Below are positions 8,478-16,770 of a stretch of DNA of 64,000 nt, in pieces. A program made the translations under genes and the position numbers. The notes under the pieces were generated by a model. That model was not told where the DNA came from and made no database searches. It was given only the letters and a program-made list of their open reading frames with translations. The first letter of the stretch is position 1, and every line of letters begins with the position of its first letter. This stretch comes from an uncultured Flavobacteriales bacterium (GTDB taxonomy: Bacteria; Bacteroidota; Bacteroidia; Flavobacteriales_D; Sanyastnellaceae), in contig CALKGQ010000007.1 of the NCBI GenBank assembly GCA_938085425.1, positions 1 through 64,000 of the forward strand, written 5' to 3'.

Positions 8478-10391
8478 TCACACCATCCAACTCCAGGCAC
8501 TGTCGTACGCGCCTTGAGATTGGGCAAATTCCACCAACCAACCCAAGTAAGGATCTTGGCTGAGCGTGGCACTGTCTCCAACGAGTATGCATGCATGTTT
8601 GGCCCGGGTCTGGGCCACATGAATGCGCCGACTTTCACTCAAAAAGCCCAACTCCCCGCGTTCGTTGCTACGCGTCAATGAGACCAACATGCCATCGCGC
8701 TCTTGTCCTTGAAAGCCATCCACGGTGTGGATGGTGACCCGAGCGTCAGAAGGGAGCTCTCCATCTCTGACCCGCTCTTGCCACAGGACCTTCAAGCATT
8801 CGACCTGGGCAGCATATGGAGCCACCACCCCAAGCGTCATGTTGGGATGAAGTGCAAGCCAATCCTTGGCGCGATCCAACACGAAACGGGCTTCATCTTC
8901 GTTTGATACACTCCCTCCTTCTTCGGAACGCTTTTCTTCAAATCCGCAACCTGATGTGTCCACCCAAAGCATGGGAGGGATTCCTTCCAAGGTGGCCTCC
9001 GCAATGGAGGGATGCGCTTTCAAGCGGCCGTTGTAAAAGTGTGCATTGCCAGCAGCCATGATCGCCGGATGCATCCTGTGTTGGACTTCCAACATGCACG
9101 CATGCTTTGGCACGTCCTTCATCAAACGTTCCAGCATGGTGGTGGCCAAAGGAGATCCTCCTCTGCTTTTGACAACAGGCGGCAACTGACATGGGTCCCC
9201 GCAGAGGACCACCCGCTGCGCCCTTCTCATGGGGATCAAAGTGGCTGGCGGCAGGGCCTGCGCCGCTTCGTCCACCACAGCCACATCAAAATTCAATGCC
9301 CTCAATCTTCGGTCGTCGCAGCCTACAAGGGTGGCACATACCACGTCCGCCTCACGCAAGACCCGGTCGGCCAAATACCCTTCCAACTCTTCAGCCTCCT
9401 TCCTAAGGGTGCGTGCTTCTGCACGGGCCCTTCGCCGCGCCTCTCTTTGCTCTGGCCCAAAATTTCGGACAAACTTGTCCGCATCTCGCCGTTTCTGATC
9501 GGCTTCTTTTCTGGTTTTCACCACCCGACTGAATTCCGATTGGTCCTGGACCCGAGCATCCAAGGTGCGGCTCAGCACTTCTGGCTGCACACGCATGGGA
9601 TGCCCCACACGCACAACGTTCAGGCCTTGCGCCGCCAGCCTTTCAACCAACACATCGACCGACATGTTGGAAGGCCCACTTGCCAATACTTTGTCTCCCG
9701 CTTTTGCAAGGGACGCGATGGCCGACACCAACGTTCGGGTCTTGCCTGTTCCTGGTGGGCCATGAATCAAGGACACTTTGGGACGGGACAGAATGTTTAG
9801 GGCAGCCTCTTCTTGCTGCACATTGAGGCATGGAAAGGATGCCGAGATGGCATCCTCCGCGGAGGGAACGGACCAAGAGGAAGCCACCCCCAGCCATTGG
9901 TCGCGCCATTGGATGCGTTCCCGATCCTCGACGTTGACCCAATGGCTCAAGGCATGTGCCATGGCCTGGTAACTGCGTTCATCCGCTCGGGCATCCACGG
10001 TCCAACGGACATGCTGGATGGCCACCCCCTCAGGACCTTCTCCTTCCAAAATCAATTCCATTTGAAGCCCCCGAATGCTCCGCACCCGCGCAGGCCACCG
10101 CCCAAAATCCTTGACTGCTTCATCGTCTCCTACGGGGGTCAACAACACCGCACTGCCCACACGGAATGCCCCTGGAATCCCTCCCCCTTCTCCACAAATG
10201 ACATTCCACTTGGCACCTCCAAAAGCAAAGGATGCATCGGTCACTTCCACCGGTGACCATGACATGCCCTCGGCACGCCTTTGTTTGAGGGATGACTCCG
10301 CCAAGGACGATGCCAATTTGGAGCGTTCTTCGGTTCTTTCAGCCAGCAGCGCCTCCGTCCAAGAGGTCAGGACATCCAAGGCGTTGTTCAT
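8478..10391 (-). CDS. SF1 (Upf1-like) DNA/RNA helicase
   Basis: 637 residues. Walker A GPPGTGKT at 211-218, motif II VDEAAQ, motif III VVLCGDPCQLPPVV, motif IV/V region IHTVDGFQGQERDGMLVSL and motif VI VAQTRAKHACILVGD place it in the Upf1-like (IGHMBP2/Senataxin-like) group of superfamily 1 helicases, which unwind nucleic acid 5'-3'. The N-terminal 180 residues form a beta-barrel-like region as in IGHMBP2. A coiled coil (about 295-330, rich in KRRDADK and EARRRARAEA) follows motif Ia. Such genes are common in Bacteroidota; a physiological role is not established. It is followed on the same strand by nothing and preceded by the T9SS cargo gene 12 bases away. Confidence 0.9.
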   Translation of the reverse strand: MNNALDVLTSWTEALLAERTEERSKLASSLAESSLKQRRAEGMSWSPVEVTDASFAFGGAKWNVICGEGGGIPGAFRVGSAVLLTPVGDDEAVKDFGRWPARVRSIRGLQMELILEGEGPEGVAIQHVRWTVDARADERSYQAMAHALSHWVNVEDRERIQWRDQWLGVASSWSVPSAEDAISASFPCLNVQQEEAALNILSRPKVSLIHGPPGTGKTRTLVSAIASLAKAGDKVLASGPSNMSVDVLVERLAAQGLNVVRVGHPMRVQPEVLSRTLDARVQDQSEFSRVVKTRKEADQKRRDADKFVRNFGPEQREARRRARAEARTLRKEAEELEGYLADRVLREADVVCATLVGCDDRRLRALNFDVAVVDEAAQALPPATLIPMRRAQRVVLCGDPCQLPPVVKSRGGSPLATTMLERLMKDVPKHACMLEVQHRMHPAIMAAGNAHFYNGRLKAHPSIAEATLEGIPPMLWVDTSGCGFEEKRSEEGGSVSNEDEARFVLDRAKDWLALHPNMTLGVVAPYAAQVECLKVLWQERVRDGELPSDARVTIHTVDGFQGQERDGMLVSLTRSNERGELGFLSESRRIHVAQTRAKHACILVGDSATLSQDPYLGWLVEFAQSQGAYDSAWSWMV

Positions 10392-10403
10392 CCCAAAAAG
10401 AGA

Positions 10404-12545
10404 TCAATCCACGACGTGAAAAATGCCCTCAAACACGAATGGACCTTCTCCCTCGTATTTCACAGCCTCTCCTTCGGCACTCGTGACCACCAAAGGGCCG
10501 TTCTCCACAGGAATGGTCAACACATAGTAATACACTCCGGACGAAGCTCCATCGCCAGCAGCATTCCAGAAGGCACCAGCCCCGAAGTCATCGTTTTCGT
10601 AGACAGTGGTGCCCCAGCGGTTCATGATGACCAGCTCCACATCGTCGTAGGATTCGATTCCTTGGATCCGGAACATGTCGTTTCTTCCATCCGACAGATA
10701 AGGGCTGATCACATTGGGAATGATGATTTCGCAAGTGCCAATGGTGATGGTGGCCAGCGCCTCACAAACCAAATCTCCAGAACCTCCAAAGGACTGCGAC
10801 ACAACAAGACTGAAGGTTTCTGGTCCAGTCATGCCAAAAGCCGTCACGGACTCTCCCAAGGTGTCAGACAAAAACTCCTCTGGACCCCAAGTGTACGTGA
10901 TGTTGTCGTTGGAATCAGAATTCAAATTGGCCGTCAACTCCACAGGATTGCCGCCACAGTATACCTCTGGAGTCGCCTCAATGACAGGCGAAAATGACAC
11001 GTAATCCACGTCGAAGGACAAAGAGTACTCGCACCCGAAGTTGTTCATGGCCGTTGCCGTGTAGGTTTCGACGCCCGGGTCCATGTTGGTCACGGTGAGT
11101 TCCGGACAGTTCCAAATGCCGTCCAGGAGCACGTCGTCGCCTCCAGATGGGGCCCATGATGTGCTGTCGCACAACAAGCCAAATTGCGGCGTGAACGATT
11201 GCGACACTGGATACAAGGTGTCCGCAAAGTCGATGCCCCATTCGAACACAAACCCATTGTCGGCGGCCCAGAAATCGCAAATCTCCAATTGCCACACCCC
11301 ATTCAAGGGGCATCCATCCAAGGTTCCCCATGAAGATACCGAGGCATAGGTTCCAGAGGGCAAAGTACCGCCTTCTCCCGGGGAGTCAGCCCACGTGCCA
11401 TTCGTTGCGTCGGCACTCCAGAAATAATCAAATCCCTCACCGGCTACAGGTGGCGTGTCTCCCATCACAGGGATGCCAAGCGATGTGCCTGGTCCAGGGT
11501 AAGAACTCACCAACATTTCCTGACCGTTCGGGCAAATGAACGTGACGTCCAAATCTCCCAAATATGAATGTTCCATGTTGACCATGAAATTCTCGACCCC
11601 ATCCCCTGCGTCGAGCAATACTGCGCCTGGCAGAAAGGAATTGACATTGATTTCGCTGGCGAAACACTCCCCCACATTGTCGGGGAGGGTGACCGCTTCT
11701 CCAAAGTCATTGCCCGGCTCAAGGGTGAAAGAAACCCCTTCGATGTCCAAGCTCAATTCCACTTCCTCCCCTGTGCATGCTGAAGGGACCACGCTCGTAT
11801 TCCAGTTGGGCTCTGTGCTGATGTACACAAAGTAATTGGTGGGCTGGATGCTTTCGCAACCAATCTCGTCCACCAGCGAAAGTTGAACCAATTCAATGCC
11901 AGGGGTGTCGAAAACGTGAGAGGCGTTGGGACTCTCACTCTCGAAGTCGAACGTTCCATCTGCATCAAAATCCCAATTGTACGTGGTGATTTCTGGGCCA
12001 GAAGAGATGGATCCAAAGCCGCTGAAGTCCACCTCTTCACCTGGACACACATAGAGCGGGCTTGGGTTGGAGGCATTCACAACGGGCACTGGCGGTGTGC
12101 AAGGCTGGCCGCAACCAATGACTGCGCCGAAAATCCCACCTGCATCGAGGTTCGCGCTTGAAATGAACTTGAGGGTCAGGCAACCTGATGCATTGTTTTC
12201 TGAGGCAATGTGAACGTCGCCCAAAAAACTTCCCGTGCCACTGAAGGCCAAAACAGGTGCCGCTTGGCTATCCCCGTCGTGGATTGTCATGAACGAGGCG
12301 GCGTCGAGGTCGAAGTTGATCCACTCGAGGAAAACATTGGAGCCATCCTCGGGACAAAGGGTCAATGTGAAGTCCTCCGCCGGACCAAAGCCAGCACCTC
12401 CTTCCCCACTGGAATCGTACAAGACCCCCGAGCAAGCTTCAGCATATCCATCGCTGATAAGAACTTGCGCGAAGACCTCACCCGTCATGACCAAAAAGCA
12501 AAAACCCATGACCAGGGTGACAAGAGTGCGAATGACAGATTTCAT
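10404..12545 (-). CDS. T9SS cargo protein with PKD and P-domain-like regions and gliding-motility-type C-terminal domain
   Basis: 713 residues, secreted. A signal peptide runs to about residue 26 (ends EVFAQ). Following it: a CUB-like domain (about 30-130), a PKD-type domain (about 155-245, with NYNWDFDADGTFDFES), and a proprotein-convertase-P-like domain (about 285-440, LNGVWQLEICDFWAADNG). The C-terminal about 90 residues (IIIPNVISPYLSDGRNDMF, then VIMNRWGTTVYE) form the type-B T9SS sorting signal, which directs export across the outer membrane. No protease or hydrolase site was recognised, so it is more likely structural or adhesive. Its start overlaps the stop of the small secreted protein gene in an ATGA. 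Confidence 0.88.
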   Translation of the reverse strand: MKSVIRTLVTLVMGFCFLVMTGEVFAQVLISDGYAEACSGVLYDSSGEGGAGFGPAEDFTLTLCPEDGSNVFLEWINFDLDAASFMTIHDGDSQAAPVLAFSGTGSFLGDVHIASENNASGCLTLKFISSANLDAGGIFGAVIGCGQPCTPPVPVVNASNPSPLYVCPGEEVDFSGFGSISSGPEITTYNWDFDADGTFDFESESPNASHVFDTPGIELVQLSLVDEIGCESIQPTNYFVYISTEPNWNTSVVPSACTGEEVELSLDIEGVSFTLEPGNDFGEAVTLPDNVGECFASEINVNSFLPGAVLLDAGDGVENFMVNMEHSYLGDLDVTFICPNGQEMLVSSYPGPGTSLGIPVMGDTPPVAGEGFDYFWSADATNGTWADSPGEGGTLPSGTYASVSSWGTLDGCPLNGVWQLEICDFWAADNGFVFEWGIDFADTLYPVSQSFTPQFGLLCDSTSWAPSGGDDVLLDGIWNCPELTVTNMDPGVETYTATAMNNFGCEYSLSFDVDYVSFSPVIEATPEVYCGGNPVELTANLNSDSNDNITYTWGPEEFLSDTLGESVTAFGMTGPETFSLVVSQSFGGSGDLVCEALATITIGTCEIIIPNVISPYLSDGRNDMFRIQGIESYDDVELVIMNRWGTTVYENDDFGAGAFWNAAGDGASSGVYYYVLTIPVENGPLVVTSAEGEAVKYEGEGPFVFEGIFHVVD

Positions 12546-12934
12546 TTTTGGATGTTTTTCTTGCGATTCAAAGCGATGTCAAAACGCTCCTTGGAAGGAA
12601 CCACGACATACCATCCTTCGATGGTTTGAAGCCATAAGAACTCCCCAGGAATGGGCCTGAAGTCAGAAGCCAAAATCCTTTGGGCCAAAGAGGCCTCAGA
12701 ACCTCCGGGAAGTTCTTGCCATTTTGAGACTGGCTTGCCTGGATTTTTCAAAATCCGCACGGCATCCGACACCAAAAATGCCTCTGCGCTCCAAACATCG
12801 GACGACAAAACCTCCGCCTCGGATTGGCCATAAAAAGCCATGACCTCTTGGATGCCGTCAACACTCAAGCTCGATTGCCCCATCGCGGCAGAGAGGCCCG
12901 CCAGCCATAGCATCACACCAAAAAAGCATTTCAT
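12542..12934 (-). CDS. Small secreted protein of unknown function coupled to the T9SS cargo gene
   Basis: The frame extends further upstream, but the start at 12934 yields a clean signal peptide (MKCFFGVMLWLAGLSAAMGQ) and a 130-residue protein. The mature 110 residues are hydrophilic without cysteines or a known motif, and there is no T9SS domain, so it is probably periplasmic. The 4-base overlap with the downstream 713-residue cargo gene points to translational coupling and a shared job, for instance as partner or assembly factor of that protein; this is inference. A TATCTTTG promoter element lies about 60 bases upstream. Confidence 0.7.
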   Translation of the reverse strand: MKCFFGVMLWLAGLSAAMGQSSLSVDGIQEVMAFYGQSEAEVLSSDVWSAEAFLVSDAVRILKNPGKPVSKWQELPGGSEASLAQRILASDFRPIPGEFLWLQTIEGWYVVVPSKERFDIALNRKKNIQK

Positions 12935-12994
12935 TTTGTCGAAGTTTGTCGTTGGATGTTCGTTTCGTTTCTCGCGACCCAAAAGGTCCAGTGT

Positions 12995-13002
12995 CAAAGA
13001 TA
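12995..13002 (-). promoter_or_regulatory. TAnnTTTG promoter element for the secreted-protein operon
   Basis: On the minus strand this reads TATCTTTG, an exact match to the Bacteroidota -7 consensus, 60 bases before the ATG at 12934. It would give a leader of roughly 55 bases for the two-gene secreted-protein operon. No well-placed -33 element was found. Confidence 0.5.
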
Positions 13003-13057
13003 ACCCAAACAGTTGGGGAGCAGTTGCAATGCGGTTCCCACAAAATGTCTGCACAAG

Positions 13058-13087
13058 TTTGTTCGCCAGGAAATCTGACTATCTTTG
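13058..13087 (+). promoter_or_regulatory. Promoter of the tRNA-Lys/tRNA-Leu unit
   Basis: A TTTG (13058-13061) followed after 18 bases by TATCTTTG (13080-13087) matches the two-part Bacteroidota promoter. The mature tRNA-Lys begins 21 bases after the -7 element. This is the best complete promoter in the window. Confidence 0.75.
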
Positions 13088-13108
13088 CCCCCCTTAAAGA
13101 AGGAAAAT

Positions 13109-13182
13109 GACCTGGTAGCTCAGCTGGTTAGAGCATCTCACTTTTAATGAGAGGGTCCTGGGTTCGAGTCCCAGCCGGGTCA
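13109..13182 (+). tRNA. tRNA-Lys (anticodon TTT)
   Basis: 74 bases fold into a cloverleaf. The acceptor GACCTGG pairs with CCGGGTC (one G-T). The D arm contains AGCTCAGCTGGTTAGAGC. The anticodon loop CTTTTAA is closed by a TCTCA/TGAGA stem, giving anticodon TTT, and the T arm has GGTTCGAGTCC. Discriminator base A; CCA is not encoded. It is followed 25 bases later by tRNA-Leu, with a shared promoter and terminator. Confidence 0.96.
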
Positions 13183-13207
13183 CAACGGCGCTCAAGCGTC
13201 ATGCACC

Positions 13208-13291
13208 GCCCAGGTGCTGAAATTGGTAGACAGGCATGGTTGAGGGCCATGTGTCCGTTAGGGCGTGTGGGTTCGAGTCCCACTCTGGGCA
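13208..13291 (+). tRNA. tRNA-Leu (anticodon GAG)
   Basis: 84 bases with a long variable arm as expected of leucine tRNAs. The acceptor GCCCAGG pairs with TCTGGGC; the anticodon stem CATGG/CCATG encloses TTGAGGG, so the anticodon is GAG (CUC/CUU codons). The T arm reads GGTTCGAGTCC and the discriminator is A. A hairpin with a T run follows directly. Confidence 0.95.
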
Positions 13292-13293
13292 CG

Positions 13294-13326
13294 AAAAGCG
13301 CGAGGTTCTCCTCACGCTTTTTTTTT
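13294..13326 (+). terminator. Rho-independent terminator after tRNA-Leu(GAG)
   Basis: Stem AAAGCGCGAGG (from 13295) pairs with CCTCACGCTTT across a TTCT loop, with one C-A mismatch, and runs into nine T residues (13318-13326). It ends the tRNA unit before the SulP promoter. Confidence 0.85.
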
Positions 13327-13372
13327 GTCCCAACGCCAGCCATCATCAAAACCCCGCCCAACCGCCCGGGAG

Positions 13373-13380
13373 TATCTTTG
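13373..13380 (+). promoter_or_regulatory. Leaderless-type promoter of the SulP/CstB operon
   Basis: TATCTTTG ends four bases before the SulP start codon at 13385. With the usual initiation distance the mRNA would begin at or next to the A of ATG, so the message is probably leaderless. Confidence 0.65.
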
Positions 13381-13384
13381 CACC

Positions 13385-15124
13385 ATGTCCTTGCGACGCG
13401 CCTCTGCTCCATCCAGTTTCTTGCCATTCCTCCAGTGGTTTGCAGCGTATTCTCGCTCCGACTGGAAGGGAGATTGGCGTGCAGGCTGCACAGTGGGGAT
13501 ACTTCTGGTCCCGCAAGCAATGGCGTATGCCACCATTGCAGGTCTGCCCGTGGTGTACGGCCTTTATGCAGCACTCGTTCCTCCTTTGGTGTATGGTTTT
13601 CTTGGAAACTCCCGGTCACTTGCCGTGGGACCCGTGGCGATGGACAGCCTTTTGGTGGCCGCAGGCCTGTCGGGATTGGCCGCAGTGGGGAGCGATGCCT
13701 ACATCCAATGGGCGCTTTTGCTCGCCTTGATGGTGGGGACCATGCAGTGGACCATGGGACGACTCAAAATGGGGTTTCTCATTCACTTTCTTTCACGGCC
13801 GGTCATCAGCGGCTTCACGACCGCAGCCGCGTTGTTGATTGGGGTGCATCAATTGCCGGCACTTTTGGGCATTGCTGTGGAGCGGACCGCTCGGCTGCAC
13901 GTGCTGTTGGGGGAGCTTTGGCTCCACCTTCCGTCCTTGCACATGCCTACAGCCATGCTTGGTCTGTCGAGTTTCGGACTGATGTGGGCATTGAAAAAGT
14001 GGGCTCCACAATGGCCTTCAGCACTGCTGTTGTTGGTGGCAGGCACATCTTGCTCGTGGTTTTGGGGCTGGTCTGGATTCGGGATTTTGACGGTTGGAAA
14101 TGTCCCACAAGGATTGCCCTCCTTCACGGTCCCAAGCGTTTCCTTGGGGCGCATCGAGACCCTCCTGCCCATGGCCGCAACCCTCGCCCTCGTGTCCTTC
14201 GTCGAGGCCATGGGGGTCACCAAGGCCTTGGCCACGTCCACCCCAAATGACGTGAAGCCCAACGATGAACTCAAGGCCCTGGGGTGGGCCAACTTGCTTG
14301 GTAGCTTGTTCCAGGGCTACCCGACTTCAGGCGGATTTTCCAGGTCTGCGGTGGCCCACCATGCTGGTGCGAAAACACCTGCCGCCTCCTGGGTGGCTGC
14401 TTCCGTGGTGGGGATGACGTTGCTCTTTTTGACGCCGCTTTTCCAACACCTGCCTTTTGCAGTGCTGGCCGCCATGATCATGGTGGCCGTCATGGGGCTG
14501 GTGGATGTAAAGTACCTGCGCGTTTTGTGGCAACAAGATCGGCTGGAAGCAGGCATCTTGGCCTTGACTGCCTTGGTCACTCTCTGGATCAGTCTCCCGA
14601 TGGGGATGGCCATAGGGGCCCTGGCTGGGTTGGGGGTGCTGGTCCAGCGAATGATGCAACCGCACGTGGCTGAATTGGGCAAGGTGCAAGGCGTCTACCG
14701 CAACCGCATGCGGTTTCCTGAGGCGGAGACAGATCCGGGAATCTTGATTGTCCGATACGATGGCCCCCTCACCTTTGCCAACAGAGCACATTTTGAATCT
14801 GAAATGGAGCGTCTTGTGCATGGCAAAGGCCCAACCTTGCAACTCATTGTGCTCCAGGCGGACACCATCTCGTACATCGATGCGACGTCTCGGGAAACGA
14901 TCAAGGCTTTGGTCAACCAATGGCATCAAAAAGGCTGGAAAACGAGCATTTCTGGGGCGATTGGCCCCGTTCGTGACGCCCTTGCGAAGGATGGCCTGTT
15001 GATGGCCGATCAACTTTCGTTTCAAATCAGTGTCGACCACGCTGTTCAACAATTCAACCAGCCAGGCTCTGTCCCTGACGCCGCCATGCACTTGGCCCAA
15101 CAACATTCTTCTTCAACTTCCTGA
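13385..15124 (+). CDS. SulP-family inorganic anion transporter
   Basis: The open frame starts inside the tRNA, but the ATG at 13385, four bases after a TATCTTTG, is the real start; 579 residues. SulP family traits: GCTVGILLVPQAMAYATIAG in TM1, the GLYAALVPPLVYG and SRSLAVGPVA segments, about ten to fourteen hydrophobic helices, PTSGGFSRSAV, and a C-terminal cytoplasmic STAS domain (about 455-560, with DTISYIDATSRETI). SulP proteins exchange or import sulfate, bicarbonate or other anions. The stop overlaps the start of the persulfide dioxygenase gene by one base, which suggests sulfate or sulfite movement linked to sulfide oxidation, an inference from context. Confidence 0.92.
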   Translation: MSLRRASAPSSFLPFLQWFAAYSRSDWKGDWRAGCTVGILLVPQAMAYATIAGLPVVYGLYAALVPPLVYGFLGNSRSLAVGPVAMDSLLVAAGLSGLAAVGSDAYIQWALLLALMVGTMQWTMGRLKMGFLIHFLSRPVISGFTTAAALLIGVHQLPALLGIAVERTARLHVLLGELWLHLPSLHMPTAMLGLSSFGLMWALKKWAPQWPSALLLLVAGTSCSWFWGWSGFGILTVGNVPQGLPSFTVPSVSLGRIETLLPMAATLALVSFVEAMGVTKALATSTPNDVKPNDELKALGWANLLGSLFQGYPTSGGFSRSAVAHHAGAKTPAASWVAASVVGMTLLFLTPLFQHLPFAVLAAMIMVAVMGLVDVKYLRVLWQQDRLEAGILALTALVTLWISLPMGMAIGALAGLGVLVQRMMQPHVAELGKVQGVYRNRMRFPEAETDPGILIVRYDGPLTFANRAHFESEMERLVHGKGPTLQLIVLQADTISYIDATSRETIKALVNQWHQKGWKTSISGAIGPVRDALAKDGLLMADQLSFQISVDHAVQQFNQPGSVPDAAMHLAQQHSSSTS

Positions 15125-16539
15125 TGAACATTCAACAGATTTACACGGGCTGCTTGGCCCAAGGTGCCTACTACATCGAAAGCAATGGAGAAGCTGCCAT
15201 CATCGACCCGCTGAGAGAGGTGCAACCTTACCTGGATTTGGCCCAATCCCGCGGCGCAGCCATTCGCTATGTCTTCGAGACTCATTTCCATGCGGATTTT
15301 GTCTCCGGGCATGTCACCCTCTCAGAGCGCACAGGGGCGCCGATTGTTTTTGGACCCCATGCAGAAACGACCTTCGATTCCACGGTGGCAGAGGACGGGC
15401 AAATCTTTCCCATTGGCGACATCTCGATTGAAGTGCTACACACTCCTGGGCATACGCAAGAAAGCACCACCTACTTGCTGCGAGATGCATCAGGAAAGGA
15501 ACATGCCATTTTTTCAGGGGACACGCTTTTTCTGGGAGATGTAGGCCGACCCGACTTGGCCCAAAAAGGGGAATGGACCATGGAGGACCTGGCCAAGCAA
15601 CTCTACCATAGCCTGCGGACCAAAATCATGCCGTTGCCGGACAGCACCATCGTGTATCCCGGGCACGGGGCGGGTTCTGCCTGCGGCAAGAACATGAGTT
15701 CTGAAACTGTGGGCACCTTGGGGGACCAAAAGGTCAACAACTATGCCCTTCGCGAGGACATGACGGAGGAGGAGTTCGTCAAAGAGCTCACCACAGGCCT
15801 CCTCCCTCCTCCCGGCTACTTCCCCATGAATGTGGCCATGAACAAACAGGGGTATGAGAGTTTTGAAGAGGTCCAAAAGCGCGGGGGCTTAGGATTGGAC
15901 CCCGCTGCGTTTGAATTGGCTGCCAATGAAACAGGAGCTGTGGTGCTGGACATCCGGGCCACCGATGCATTCATTGGCCAGCACATCCCGAGGTCCACGT
16001 TCATTGGTTTGGACGGCAACTTCGCGCCATGGGTGGGCGCCATGATTGTGGATGTCAAGCAGCCCATCCTCTTGGTGGGGGATGACCAAGCCCAAGTCGA
16101 CGAAGCTGTGACCCGTCTTTCACGTGTGGGCTTCGACAACACTTTGGGCCACCTTGAAGGCGGGCTCGAGGCATGGGTGAAAGCGGGCAAAGACACCGAC
16201 CACATTGAGGCCGTGGATGCAGAGGCCTTTGCCGCAGTGCGGCAAAACCATCCGGGGGTTTGCGTGCTGGACGTAAGGAAAGACGGCGAGTTTGCAGCAG
16301 AGCACGTTGACGGCGCACTGCACATCAGCTTGGCTGCCCTTGTCCAAAACATGCACCAATTGCCCAAGGACGAGCCTTTCTACATCCACTGTGCAGCCGG
16401 CTACAGAAGCTTGATCGCCCATTCCTTGCTCAAAGCGCGGGGATACCATCAAGCCATCGATGTGCTTGGGGGCTACGAAGCCATCGCAGAAACCAACGTA
16501 CCCAAGACGGATTTTGTCTGTCCGAGCACCGTTTCTTGA
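15124..16539 (+). CDS. CstB-like persulfide dioxygenase fused to two rhodanese domains
   Basis: 471 residues in three parts. The N-terminal metallo-beta-lactamase domain (1-245) has HFHADFVSGH at 54-63, LHTPGHTQES, FSGDTLFLGD and VYPGHGAGSACG, the iron-ligand set of ETHE1-type persulfide dioxygenases. A first rhodanese-like domain (about 265-360) has lost its catalytic cysteine (loop LLVGDDQ). The second (about 375-465) keeps HCAAGYRS with Cys423. This is the architecture of Staphylococcus CstB, which oxidises persulfides and makes thiosulfate. No signal peptide, so cytoplasmic. Co-transcribed with the SulP gene. Confidence 0.9.
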   Translation: MNIQQIYTGCLAQGAYYIESNGEAAIIDPLREVQPYLDLAQSRGAAIRYVFETHFHADFVSGHVTLSERTGAPIVFGPHAETTFDSTVAEDGQIFPIGDISIEVLHTPGHTQESTTYLLRDASGKEHAIFSGDTLFLGDVGRPDLAQKGEWTMEDLAKQLYHSLRTKIMPLPDSTIVYPGHGAGSACGKNMSSETVGTLGDQKVNNYALREDMTEEEFVKELTTGLLPPPGYFPMNVAMNKQGYESFEEVQKRGGLGLDPAAFELAANETGAVVLDIRATDAFIGQHIPRSTFIGLDGNFAPWVGAMIVDVKQPILLVGDDQAQVDEAVTRLSRVGFDNTLGHLEGGLEAWVKAGKDTDHIEAVDAEAFAAVRQNHPGVCVLDVRKDGEFAAEHVDGALHISLAALVQNMHQLPKDEPFYIHCAAGYRSLIAHSLLKARGYHQAIDVLGGYEAIAETNVPKTDFVCPSTVS

Positions 16540-16564
16540 CACTGCTTTTTGCCTAGACTTTCTC

Positions 16565-16572
16565 TACCTTTG
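16565..16572 (+). promoter_or_regulatory. TAnnTTTG element of tRNA-Leu(CAG)
   Basis: TACCTTTG lies 12 bases before the mature 5' end of tRNA-Leu(CAG). A -33 TTTG at ideal spacing is not obvious. Together with the terminator behind it, this tRNA appears to be transcribed alone. Confidence 0.55.
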
Positions 16573-16584
16573 ACGCCCACGTTG

Positions 16585-16666
16585 ACCCAGGTGGCGAAAT
16601 TGGTAGACGCGCAGTCTTCAGGCGGCTGTGCCTTCGGGCGTGCTGGTTCGAGTCCAGTTCTGGGTA
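16585..16666 (+). tRNA. tRNA-Leu (anticodon CAG)
   Basis: 82 bases. The acceptor ACCCAGG pairs with TCTGGGT. The anticodon stem CAGTC/GGCTG encloses TTCAGGC, giving anticodon CAG (CUG codon). A variable arm TGCCTTCGGGCG and T arm GGTTCGAGTCC are present, with discriminator A. It has its own promoter and terminator. Start could be one base earlier if a G-C extension of the acceptor is counted. Confidence 0.93.
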
Positions 16667-16675
16667 CAAAAACAG

Positions 16676-16700
16676 CCCCAGCCTCGTGCTGGGGTTTTTT
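16676..16700 (+). terminator. Rho-independent terminator after tRNA-Leu(CAG)
   Basis: CCCCAGC and GCTGGGG form a perfect 7-bp stem with a CTCGT loop and a run of six T residues (16695-16700). Confidence 0.88.
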
Positions 16701-16757
16701 GTGCCCTCGCTTTTGCCGAAGTTCACTCACCTGAACCCACAGGAAGGCATGTGGTCC

Positions 16758-16765
16758 TATTTTTG
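16758..16765 (+). promoter_or_regulatory. Leaderless-type promoter of aroG-pheA
   Basis: TATTTTTG ends five bases before the ATG at 16771. The spacing puts the expected transcription start at the start codon itself and supports that codon over the ATG at 16789. Confidence 0.62.
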
Positions 16766-16770
16766 ACGCC

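Noticed and set aside
13265-13384. Upstream extension of the SulP frame into tRNA-Leu
   Set aside because: It would start inside a tRNA gene and a terminator; the ATG at 13385 follows a -7 element and begins a normal family N-terminus.
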